Positions 1 to 5,922 are shown, counted from the stretch's first letter. The stretch: DNA of 7,736 nt from Candidatus Peribacteria bacterium (GCA_943349385.1 CALQZM010000039.1:1-7736), one strand, 5' to 3'. The notes: generated from the letters alone by a model not told the origin. A program made the numbers and translations.

Positions 1-1141
1 AAGGTGGTGTTACGGTAGATCCTGAACCTTCTACTGGAACAGTTGTTTCGGTAGATCCTGAACCTTCTACTGGAACAGTTGTTTCGGTAGATCCTGAACC
101 TTCTACTGGAACAGTTGTTTCGGATGTTCGACAATGCTCAGCTCTAATTTCAGGTTGAGGTTCAACCGTATTGCCTGAGCCTTCTACTGGCGTTACTTCA
201 CCGGAGCCTTCATAAGTAGTTACTTGGCTGGATCCTTCTGTTGCATCGGCTTCAGGCTGAACTTCGATTACAACTGGAGCGCTAGGAGTAATAATTTCAT
301 GGCTCGAAAATTCATCGAATAAGTGTGAACAATTCGAAATGATTAATCCAAATCCAAAAGTTCTAGGCTGAGTTAGTCCTATTGAAAACTCTAGTCCAGC
401 GCAAACCCTTTCGTTTGAGCTGATTTGAAACTCTGAACTAAAATTCAAGGCCGCTAATAAGTCATCGGATACTGTATAGTCTTGGGATTCAATATAAATG
501 GCCTGCTGTTCTAAACTAAGACCTCCGCCTAAAACAAAATCAAGCCTATTAGGTACTATTACAAAGTTGGCCTGGCCAGTAAGTTCGAAAGGTTCTAAGT
601 CTCCTCGAAATAAATTTTGAGGAATGTATCTAAGTAAAATCTCATAATCGTCTTTTCTAAAATCTAAATCTAGTCCGGTTGAAAAATTTGTTCCATTACC
701 TAAGTTACTGTTTACGCCAAAAACCAATCCGGCTTTTAAATCGCTATAAGCAATTGGGGCTTGTAAAGATAAATTTAAATCTAGGATATTATCTTCATCA
801 CCGTCAACTCTACCGTCAGATCTTTCATTACGAGTAAGGACTCTTGTGTATCTAAGCTCTGGATCAATTTCAAAACAGGCACTTCCTGCTTCGTCGTTAT
901 TTTCAAGGCAATAAGCATTAAAGTAGCCGTTAAACCCTAATTGAAAATCGTGCCTAGATAGTTGTTCTTGTTCGATACCTTGATCTTGGGCAACTGCATC
1001 GTTTGAAGGAGTAATCACGGACAGTGCTGCCGCTAAAATTGCAACTCTAGAAAGTTGGGTACCCAGATTAGAAGTGCTAGGTTCTAGACTTGTAATCTGG
1101 GGTGTTTCAGCTAGTTCTGGAGTGGATGTTGTTTTATTCAT
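1..1141 (-). CDS. Partial secreted beta-rich surface protein with Ser/Thr/Gly repeat stalk (C-terminus outside window)
   Basis: Reading in from the ATG at 1139-1141, the frame stays open for 380 codons to the window edge, so the C-terminus is missing. I do not recognise the family. Residues 1-31 form an unusually long polar Thr/Ser/Pro/Glu-rich leader. A hydrophobic core follows (RVAILAAALSVITP, 32-45), then an AVA cleavage-like site near 49-51, which suggests Sec export. Residues about 62-285 show alternating polar/hydrophobic strands with Gly and aromatic residues (for example GLVFGVNS, DFVLGGGLSL, TFGFGLIIS), like an outer-membrane-type beta-barrel or another beta-sheet domain. From about 286 the chain becomes a Thr/Pro/Val/Glu/Gly/Ser stalk. 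It contains five EGSG motifs at 311, 320, 347, 359 and 371, and the last three sit in perfect 12-residue repeats. Cysteines are at 78, 89, 247, 271 and 337. No good Shine-Dalgarno precedes the start, and no other start codon is evident. The coding frame and export are fairly secure; barrel versus other beta fold is inference. Confidence 0.8.
   Translation of the reverse strand, partial: MNKTTSTPELAETPQITSLEPSTSNLGTQLSRVAILAAALSVITPSNDAVAQDQGIEQEQLSRHDFQLGFNGYFNAYCLENNDEAGSACFEIDPELRYTRVLTRNERSDGRVDGDEDNILDLNLSLQAPIAYSDLKAGLVFGVNSNLGNGTNFSTGLDLDFRKDDYEILLRYIPQNLFRGDLEPFELTGQANFVIVPNRLDFVLGGGLSLEQQAIYIESQDYTVSDDLLAALNFSSEFQISSNERVCAGLEFSIGLTQPRTFGFGLIISNCSHLFDEFSSHEIITPSAPVVIEVQPEADATEGSSQVTTYEGSGEVTPVEGSGNTVEPQPEIRAEHCRTSETTVPVEGSGSTETTVPVEGSGSTETTVPVEGSGSTVTPP
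13..120 (-). repeat. Three perfect tandem 36-bp repeats in coding sequence
   Basis: Three identical 36-bp units lie head to tail at 13-48, 49-84 and 85-120. Read on the minus strand each encodes the 12 residues ETTVPVEGSGST, so the unit keeps the reading frame. Degenerate relatives of the unit, coding VEGSG and YEGSG, lie further upstream in the gene at about 175-210. Identity at the nucleotide level points to recent duplication by slippage or unequal exchange. The array may continue in altered form past the left edge, because the next codons (TVTPP) diverge. Confidence 0.95.
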
Positions 1142-1173
1142 TTTTATAAAGATTAACTTATCGAATTTAACCT

Positions 1174-1201
1174 TAAATATCTCGTTTTGGCAACTAGTCA
1201 A
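1174..1201 (-). promoter_or_regulatory. Candidate promoter of the beta-rich surface protein gene
   Basis: On the minus strand TTGACT (1196-1201, five of six matches to the -35 consensus) is followed after 16 bases by TATTTA (1174-1179, a weak -10). It would start transcription about 25-30 bases before the ATG at 1141. The -35 element is good and the -10 is poor, so the call is tentative. Confidence 0.3.
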
Positions 1202-1227
1202 GAACTATATTTTACTCACCGCCGCAA

Positions 1228-1505
1228 TTAGTATCGCCAAATCGGCTTTCTGCCAAGTATATCTAGCTTTTTAACCTCGTGCGTAGATAAATTGACAAGT
1301 ACTAGGCTTGCTGGTTCTAAGCTATTATTAAAACTTTCGATAAACTCTCTAGTTGCTGGCCCATAGTTGGCGTAAAGTATATTTGGATACTCTTCTATGA
1401 TTAAATACTGATTATACTAGACAGTAATACGCCCAGCAAAATGTACGGCAATGCTTGGATAAATATTCCCATAAAAATGGTAAGTCCATCTTGAATTTGA
1501 TTCCA
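1228..1505 (-). pseudogene. Decayed C-terminal fragment of a membrane glycosyltransferase-like gene, with in-frame TAG
   Basis: A minus-strand frame running from about 1505 to a TAA at 1228-1230 reads like real protein. It begins SRWTYHFYGNIYPSIAVHFA, is broken by TAG at 1417-1419, and continues in the same frame with YLIIEEYPNILYANYGPAT and finally LGRKPIWRY. The pattern (Tyr/Phe-rich strand, NIYPS, an FAGR-like segment, then an acidic helix) recalls the extracytoplasmic C-terminal tail of GT39/ArnT/PMT-type glycosyltransferases, but that match is from memory of the family and is weak. The 62 codons after the TAG contain no ATG, GTG or TTG, so that part cannot be an independent gene. The large multi-membrane N-terminal part is absent. 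Upstream the same frame stays open to 1638 and includes a hydrophobic run (FLVIFNLIMLCF) that could be a remnant last membrane helix, but there it runs antisense to the neighbouring gene's promoter and start. I therefore read it as a relic eroded by deletion and a stop mutation. Confidence 0.5.
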
Positions 1506-1552
1506 ACTTGGCATTTTGTATATTTACTTTTTTGAAACATAGCATAATTAGG

Positions 1553-1581
1553 TTAAAAATTACTAAAAAATTTTGTATACT
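1553..1581 (+). promoter_or_regulatory. Candidate sigma70-type promoter of the anchored unknown gene
   Basis: TTAAAA (1553-1558, four of six) and TATACT (1576-1581, five of six) are separated by 17 bases. The predicted transcript would begin near 1588, leaving a leader of only about 19 bases before the ATG at 1607. This supports the downstream start at 1607 over the in-frame ATG at 1508, which lies upstream of the promoter. Confidence 0.5.
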
Positions 1582-1606
1582 AACTCCTGTCATTAATTTA
1601 TATTTT

Positions 1607-2233
1607 ATGTGGTCAAAAGTTTTAACAGTAATCAACACTTTTTTATTAGTAGCTTTAATAGGGGTAGGTGCGTTCGGAGTTCAAACCTATATGGTTAAAG
1701 AGGGTGTTTTAAAAACACAATTAGAAAAATTTGCTACCGATTTAAAAGAGTTAGATGAATCTCAAAAAGAAATCTTAGATAATCCGTTTTTAAAATTTGG
1801 TGGTGAAGATGGTGAAACTTTAAAATTGGGCGATAACGAAATCTCTGGATACGTTGATGTAAATGCGTTTTTAATTGAAGAAGATGTTACAGTAGGTACA
1901 TTCACTCCGAAAGTAGCTTATTTAAATTTTAGCAATCCATCGGATCCACAAATCGAAGAATTTGTAGATGATGTATTAAAAGATGGTGCTTCGTCGCAAT
2001 TCGGCAAAGATTCTGAATATTATTTTATGACATTAGGATGTAATACAGAAGGGGTAATAAGCAATACGGAATTCACTTTAAAGGGTGATACTTTAGTGGC
2101 CTTTAAAAAGGCTACCGAGTCTAAACCGGTGAAAGCTCGTGTATTCTTAGGACCTTACCCTAATGTAACCGGTGCAGCCGAAGATGCAGTTTGTAATTCA
2201 TTTATAAAGAACGTGCAGATTCCTAGTGAGTAA
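1607..2233 (+). CDS. Unrecognised 208-residue protein with a single N-terminal membrane anchor
   Basis: I do not recognise this family. The frame is open from 1508, but the extra 33 N-terminal residues are Ile/Lys/Phe-rich and lie upstream of a good promoter, so the ATG at 1607 is chosen. The protein then begins with a short cytoplasmic tail (MWSK) and one hydrophobic helix at about 5-25 (VLTVINTFLLVALIGVGAFG). It has no lipobox and no clear signal-peptidase site, so it is probably an anchored protein facing outward. Residues 31-60 are charged and probably helical (TQLEKFATDLKELDESQKEI), possibly a short coiled coil. The remainder is acidic with beta-like stretches. Cys145 (LGCNTE) and Cys196 (AVCNSF) could form a disulfide outside the membrane. 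No Shine-Dalgarno is visible. It stands alone between a divergent pseudogene and a convergent operon. That it is a real gene is well supported by codon texture and length; its function is unknown. Confidence 0.8.
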   Translation: MWSKVLTVINTFLLVALIGVGAFGVQTYMVKEGVLKTQLEKFATDLKELDESQKEILDNPFLKFGGEDGETLKLGDNEISGYVDVNAFLIEEDVTVGTFTPKVAYLNFSNPSDPQIEEFVDDVLKDGASSQFGKDSEYYFMTLGCNTEGVISNTEFTLKGDTLVAFKKATESKPVKARVFLGPYPNVTGAAEDAVCNSFIKNVQIPSE

Positions 2234-2269
2234 AAATTTACAAATATTTTAGTTCTAGTTTAAGTTTCA

Positions 2270-2287
2270 GTGCTATGTTTTTAGCAC
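2270..2287. terminator. Stem-loop between convergent genes, possible bidirectional terminator
   Basis: GTGCTA (2270-2275) pairs perfectly with TAGCAC (2282-2287) around a six-base T-rich loop. It sits in the 72-base gap between two convergent genes, where a shared terminator is expected. No T-tract follows on either strand, so efficient intrinsic termination is doubtful, and the hairpin may only protect 3' ends. Confidence 0.3.
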
Positions 2288-2305
2288 GAAAAGGAGCATA
2301 CATAA

Positions 2306-2863
2306 TTATTTTTTCACCCGACAAATCCCAGCCCCTATTTCTAAAATTTGGTAGGGGATATTTTGTTTAGCGAGGTGATCAAAAAATGGTTGCATTTTTT
2401 CGGTATGAGAGATTACGTTATCTACCAATATTTCGCCACCAAGAGCAAGATTCGGCCATACTGCATCAAAAAATCCGCCTGTTTGTGATTTTGTGCCGTC
2501 GAAAAAGGCAAGTTCAAACTTTAGATCTGACGGGATTGCTTCTGGGGCGTGGCCTTTAAGCTGTTGAATTAAATTGCCAAGGTTTGCTTTTTTAAAATTT
2601 TCGGATGCAAATTCGAATCGACCAGCATTTGATTCGATTGTGATAATTTGGGAGTCAGTTAAGCCTGATTCAAGTAAACCTTCGGCTAACCAGAGGGATG
2701 AGTATCCCGAGGAGGTTCCGATTTCGAGTATCGTTTTTGGCTTTAATCTTAGGACTGTTTGCTTTAAGTATTCAGCTCCATCAACCGGAATTTGCCAATA
2801 TAAATTTTGAGGTAGCTTTTCTAAGTCTAATTTTATTTGCGGATTATACTTATTAGAGGGCAT
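2306..2863 (-). CDS. SAM-dependent O-methyltransferase-like protein (class I fold)
   Basis: This 185-residue protein carries the class I methyltransferase signature. Motif I is ILEIGTSSGYSS at 45-56, the glycine-rich SAM loop. The acidic residue expected to hold the SAM ribose is in IESN (76-79). LAFFDGTKS (118-126) and EILVDNV (144-150) match the positions where the catechol/caffeoyl-CoA O-methyltransferase family (COG4122; includes YrrM/TrmR) places Asp/Asn residues for divalent metal. The protein is shorter than typical YrrM (about 215 residues), mostly at the N-terminus. The substrate cannot be read from sequence: a tRNA wobble uridine (TrmR-like), a small phenol or a glycan are all possible. 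Its ATG lies inside the last codons of the upstream pyrophosphatase gene (11-base overlap), so it is probably translationally coupled as the last gene of the operon. Confidence 0.8.
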   Translation of the reverse strand: MPSNKYNPQIKLDLEKLPQNLYWQIPVDGAEYLKQTVLRLKPKTILEIGTSSGYSSLWLAEGLLESGLTDSQIITIESNAGRFEFASENFKKANLGNLIQQLKGHAPEAIPSDLKFELAFFDGTKSQTGGFFDAVWPNLALGGEILVDNVISHTEKMQPFFDHLAKQNIPYQILEIGAGICRVKK

Positions 2864-3467
2864 AATATTCGGCTAGATAATTTTTAACTTGAGTAATCGC
2901 TTTGCCTCTGTGAGAAATTTGATTTTTTTGATCTTCAGTCATAGAGCTATAAACTATATCGAATCCTTTGGGCTTAAAGACTGAGCTTAAGGGAACTCCC
3001 TCGTACAAAGGTGCCTCAACTGAATCTGTGATTATCCCTAAGGTTTCGCCATAAAAATGAACAGGTGCGTTGTTAATTAACAAGCACATGTGCGAAATAA
3101 ATTTAGCCGTTCTTTGTTCAGGGGATTTAAACTCCTGCATACGGTCCATAAAAAAATCTAGCCACTCTGAGTCGGTGGCTTTGGGGCCGGCGCCAAAGCG
3201 CCGGGTGTAGACTCCTAATTCATTGGCAAGTGAGTCTACGACTATGCCTGAATCTTCGCCTAGGGTAGTAATTCCACCTGAATTCAGAGCGTAAAATTTT
3301 GCTTTAATAAGTGCATTTTCTTGGTAGGTCGTGCCGGTCTCTTCGACATCATCGGTGATTCCAAGCTGAAGTGGATTTAAAAGCGTAATCGGCAGTTGGT
3401 CTAAGACAGCGGCCATCTCGTTGTATTTACCTTTATTAGTGGTTCCAATTAATAATTGTAGTTCCAA
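2853..3467 (-). CDS. rdgB: RdgB/HAM1-type non-canonical purine NTP pyrophosphatase (XTP/dITP diphosphatase)
   Basis: The product is a cytoplasmic enzyme that hydrolyses dITP, ITP and XTP to the monophosphate plus pyrophosphate, keeping deaminated purines out of DNA and RNA. Family landmarks are in order: the N-terminal strand and phosphate loop LLIGTTNKGKYNEM (5-18), EETGTTYQENALIKA (42-56), the catalytic EDSG with Asp72 (71-74), and SHRGKA (185-190) for base and phosphate binding. The length of 204 residues is normal. One departure: where the family usually has a GYDPIF-like segment, this protein has KGFDIVY (167-173), keeping Asp170 but losing the Pro. The start is TTG at 3465-3467. A TAA lies two codons upstream, and the next Met (18) falls after the conserved NKGK, so TTG is the only sensible start. 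The gene overlaps the end of the ligase-like gene by 19 bases and the methyltransferase start by 11. Confidence 0.92.
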   Translation of the reverse strand: MELQLLIGTTNKGKYNEMAAVLDQLPITLLNPLQLGITDDVEETGTTYQENALIKAKFYALNSGGITTLGEDSGIVVDSLANELGVYTRRFGAGPKATDSEWLDFFMDRMQEFKSPEQRTAKFISHMCLLINNAPVHFYGETLGIITDSVEAPLYEGVPLSSVFKPKGFDIVYSSMTEDQKNQISHRGKAITQVKNYLAEYYAL

Positions 3468-5197
3468 GATTTAAATTTATTAAATAATTCTGTTTGATAT
3501 CTTGTATCAAACTTTACACCTTCAGCAAATAGAATTGTTTGAAATTCTTTATATTGTTTTTTTAACTCTGGGGATTTAGGTAATAATTTATATAGTTGGT
3601 TGGCAAAAAATGGAGTATCAGAAATAACTGTTAAATGAGCGTTAATGGCTAATAAACCATTATACTTAGCTAGAATTCCTGCTGCTTGATTGTAATAGTT
3701 TTGACTGATTTCTAATGGCGCGGTTTTGAATAAGGCAATGTAATATTCAAAATTGTTATAAGGATTTAAATTAATAGCTTGAATTAGTAAATCTGTTTTT
3801 TTGCCTGGGGCTATTAATAAGTCTGACTTAGCTAATTGGTAATTTACCGTATGAAGATTTGGGTATCTTTGGCTGAGGTACTGCAATACGGATAAATTTC
3901 TATTTAGTAAATCTAGGTCTTGTTTGAAGGGGATTGCTTTATATAGAAACGGGGCGGCTGTGGATTCTGTTTCTGCTTTAAAAAAGAAAAATCCTTGTAA
4001 CAAAAAAAGTAATACCAAAAGTCCGGCTACAATATTTTTTAATTTAGAATTAATAATGAATTTAGGACTAGAAGAGTCTTGGACTAGGTATCCTAAATAT
4101 CCAAAAACTAAAATATAAATTGGTACAAATCCTAGATTATAATCGACTAAACTGGCTACAAAGAATCCAATTAAGGCTACACCTAAAGTAAGATTTAATT
4201 TATTTTTAACAGGAGATTCTAAAAGAGTTTTAAATACTGAAATTAAAATACTGAATAGCCAGGCTAAAAAAAATATGCCGGCACAGAGTCCTGCTTCTAA
4301 AAATATTTTTAAAAATAAGTTATGAGGATGTTCGGAATTGCTAAAACTTTCGGTTTGCCATTTAGGATGTATAAACTGAAAACTACCAGGACCGATTCCG
4401 AGTAATATGTTTTTTTGAGAATACATAAAAATTGAGGCGCTGTTTTTAAAGAAAATTAATCTTTCATTTACAGATTTTGCGCTTGAAATATCGCTTGAGA
4501 TTAGTCTATCCGATACATCTAAACTATAAGTTTTGGTTTCTTGAATTAAATAGGTTAAACCCGTGGCAGCAAAAATAAAAAAACTAAATAAAAATAATTT
4601 AGCCATAAACTGCTTTATATTTGCTTTAAACACAGCATAAATTCCAAGACCTAAACCTATCATTACAAAGCCTGCTAATAGTGGTCCGCGGGCAAAAGTT
4701 AAAATAAAAGCAGTCACACTAAAAACTAAACTAAACGTCGTCGCAACTTTTTGGAATCTTTCTTGCTGAAAAGAATATTGAAAATATAAATAAACTAAAA
4801 TTGGAATTACTAATAGCAACCAGGTCGCCATTACGTTTGGATAGCCAATAAAAAATCCATCTAAACGATCTACTGGTGAAATTAAAAACTTAGTAACTGA
4901 AACCGCGCTTAAAAGTCCAACTAAAATAACAAAGGGGATCGCCAATGACTTTGATTGCCTAGAAGTTATGTTTTTAGCTAAAAGGTAAACCGCAAAACCT
5001 ATAAAAAAGGTTGCAAACTCTTTAAACCCATAGGGAGTTTCTGAAAAAATTGTGGCTAAAATAAAACAGCCTAAAAATCCTAAATACCAAAAATCAAATT
5101 TTTGAAGGCTAAGTTTTCGGTTAAAGATGAGCAGAATTAAAACAATTAAGCCTGCTAGTAAATGACTTTTTAAGTCGCCAAATTGAATTGTAATCAT
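3449..5197 (-). CDS. O-antigen ligase/polymerase-like polytopic membrane protein (Wzy_C/WaaL/PglL superfamily)
   Basis: This 582-residue protein has about ten to twelve membrane segments spread over residues 12-405, then a soluble C-terminal part (about 408-582). Superfamily signatures are present. FARGPLL (168-174) carries the conserved Arg of the ligase core. The large extracytoplasmic loop contains SVNERLIFF (242-250), LLGIGPGSF (265-273) and the HPHN...E-x-G signature (HPHNLFLKIFLEAG, 290-303), with the likely catalytic His. Relatives move an undecaprenyl-diphosphate-linked glycan onto lipid A, protein or a growing polymer. Which acceptor is used cannot be told from sequence; protein O-oligosaccharyltransferase (PglL-like) or capsule polymerase are alternatives. 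The C-terminal domain is helical, with Tyr/Leu/Asn-rich stretches reminiscent of TPR-type repeats. It is the first gene of an overlapping run with rdgB and the methyltransferase. The ATG at 5195-5197 has no evident Shine-Dalgarno but a perfect TATAAT lies about 20 bases upstream. Confidence 0.87.
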   Translation of the reverse strand: MITIQFGDLKSHLLAGLIVLILLIFNRKLSLQKFDFWYLGFLGCFILATIFSETPYGFKEFATFFIGFAVYLLAKNITSRQSKSLAIPFVILVGLLSAVSVTKFLISPVDRLDGFFIGYPNVMATWLLLVIPILVYLYFQYSFQQERFQKVATTFSLVFSVTAFILTFARGPLLAGFVMIGLGLGIYAVFKANIKQFMAKLFLFSFFIFAATGLTYLIQETKTYSLDVSDRLISSDISSAKSVNERLIFFKNSASIFMYSQKNILLGIGPGSFQFIHPKWQTESFSNSEHPHNLFLKIFLEAGLCAGIFFLAWLFSILISVFKTLLESPVKNKLNLTLGVALIGFFVASLVDYNLGFVPIYILVFGYLGYLVQDSSSPKFIINSKLKNIVAGLLVLLFLLQGFFFFKAETESTAAPFLYKAIPFKQDLDLLNRNLSVLQYLSQRYPNLHTVNYQLAKSDLLIAPGKKTDLLIQAINLNPYNNFEYYIALFKTAPLEISQNYYNQAAGILAKYNGLLAINAHLTVISDTPFFANQLYKLLPKSPELKKQYKEFQTILFAEGVKFDTRYQTELFNKFKSWNYNY

Positions 5198-5217
5198 AAT
5201 AATTGGGGTTCACTTCT

Positions 5218-5246
5218 ATTATAGTCCTTGAGTTTCTCTGTGGGAA
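5218..5246 (-). promoter_or_regulatory. Promoter of the ligase-rdgB-methyltransferase operon
   Basis: On the minus strand a perfect TATAAT (5218-5223) is preceded, after a 17-base spacer, by TTCCCA (5241-5246, four of six). The predicted start, near 5211, leaves about 13 bases of leader before the ATG at 5197. Its elements interleave with those of the divergent efp promoter. Confidence 0.6.
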
Positions 5247-5256
5247 TGCTTAATAT
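5228..5256 (+). promoter_or_regulatory. Candidate promoter of efp
   Basis: TTGAGT (5228-5233, four of six) and TAATAT (5251-5256, four of six) are separated by exactly 17 bases, giving a predicted start near 5263 and a leader of about 20 bases. The -35 lies inside the spacer of the opposing promoter, and the opposing -35 lies inside this spacer, so polymerase could probably occupy only one at a time. Confidence 0.4.
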
Positions 5257-5282
5257 TTATTTGTTGTTAACAAAAACTATTT

Positions 5283-5840
5283 ATGTATTCAATCGGAGAA
5301 TTAAGACCAGGAATGGCAATTCTTATTGATGGGCAGCCAAATTTAATTTTAGCGGCTCAGCACTCAAAACAAGCACGCGCTGGTGGAGTAGTAAGAACTA
5401 AAATTAAAAACCTACTGTCCGGAGCCATTACCAACCCTACTTTCCAAGGGAACGATAAACTAGAGCCTGCCGACGTGGCCAATTCAAGAGCTCAATTTCT
5501 GTATCAAGATGGTGAAGGATTTCATTTTTTGGATTCAAACACTTATGAGCAGTTTACTTTTGACGAAGAAACTATTGATGACCAAAAATATTTCTTGATA
5601 GAAGGCATGGATATTGACACTCTCACTTTTAATGAAACGCCTATTGGGATTAAACTTCCACCCAAAGTAACCTTGACAATTACTGAAACTGAGCCAGGCG
5701 TTAAAGGAGATACTGCTTCAGGCGGAACCAAGCCTGCGAAGACCGAAACTGGCTTTACAGTACAAGTTCCCTTGTTTATTACAGTGGGCCAACAAATTAG
5801 AATTAACACAGAAACTGGTGAATATGTCGAGCGGGCATAA
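5283..5840 (+). CDS. efp: Translation elongation factor P
   Basis: EF-P binds between the P and E sites of the ribosome and promotes peptide-bond formation at polyproline stretches. The full 185-residue, three-domain protein is present. The N-terminal KOW-like domain starts SIGELRPGMAILIDGQPN, with VVRTKIKNL (36-44) after the modification loop. Two OB domains follow, and the classic C-terminal signature is intact (GVKGDTASGGTKPAKTETG in the middle, VQVPLFITVGQQI, and TGEYVER at the end). The loop reads HSKQARAGG (27-35). Aligned to the usual H-V-K-P-G-K-G loop, the tip residue is Arg32, not Lys, so modification by lysylation (EpmA/B type) is unlikely. Arg32 is the residue rhamnosylated by EarP in some bacteria, but that enzyme is not in the window. 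No Shine-Dalgarno is visible. The gene is divergent from the ligase operon, and the downstream lipoprotein may be partly cotranscribed. Confidence 0.97.
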   Translation: MYSIGELRPGMAILIDGQPNLILAAQHSKQARAGGVVRTKIKNLLSGAITNPTFQGNDKLEPADVANSRAQFLYQDGEGFHFLDSNTYEQFTFDEETIDDQKYFLIEGMDIDTLTFNETPIGIKLPPKVTLTITETEPGVKGDTASGGTKPAKTETGFTVQVPLFITVGQQIRINTETGEYVERA

Positions 5841-5892
5841 TAATTTTCCTATTGATTTTTAAAGGGTAATTGCCTTACATTACAAAACGTTC

Positions 5893-5922
5893 GTACCATT
5901 AGGTACAAAACTCAAATATATT
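5893..5922 (+). promoter_or_regulatory. Possible lipoprotein promoter with a palindrome at the -35 position
   Basis: TATATT (5917-5922, five of six) is a plausible -10 about 25 bases before the ATG at 5947. No recognisable -35 lies at the right distance. That position is instead taken by a perfect inverted repeat, GTACC-ATTA-GGTAC (5893-5906), which could be a binding site for a dimeric regulator. An alternative weak promoter is TTGCCT (5870-5875) with TACCAT (5894-5899), 18 bases apart. Evidence is thin for all of these. Confidence 0.25.

Noticed and set aside
13..120. Possible CRISPR array (36-bp repeats)
   Set aside because: The units are directly adjacent without spacers and encode an in-frame 12-residue protein repeat.
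173..214. EGSG motifs as glycosaminoglycan attachment sites
   Set aside because: The acidic Ser-Gly motif has that meaning in animal proteins; there is no basis for it in a bacterium.
1074..1274. Plus-strand open frame of 66 codons
   Set aside because: It overlaps the signal-peptide region and promoter of the minus-strand surface protein and has no protein-like texture.
1417..1419. Genome-wide reassignment of TAG
   Set aside because: All complete genes end in TAA, but that is common in AT-rich genomes; the only in-frame TAG is in a fragment lacking a start, so decay is simpler.
1508..1606. N-terminal extension of the anchored unknown protein
   Set aside because: The residues look like translated AT-rich non-coding DNA, and a good promoter (1553-1581) lies inside the extension.
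1417..1638. Intact 73-codon minus-strand gene
   Set aside because: Its first half is antisense to the neighbouring promoter and start; only the end looks like protein, and that similarity continues past the TAG, which fits a relic better.
2287..2300. AAGGAG as a ribosome binding site for a plus-strand gene
   Set aside because: No start codon with a usable frame follows at the right distance; the sequence beyond is the antisense of the methyltransferase 3' end.
2574..2810. Plus-strand frame opposite the methyltransferase
   Set aside because: It is a shadow of a gene with clear SAM-binding motifs on the minus strand.
3924..4118. Plus-strand frame opposite the ligase-like gene
   Set aside because: It is a shadow; the minus-strand frame is long and has family motifs.
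5543..5809. Minus-strand frame opposite efp
   Set aside because: It is a shadow of a fully recognisable EF-P.
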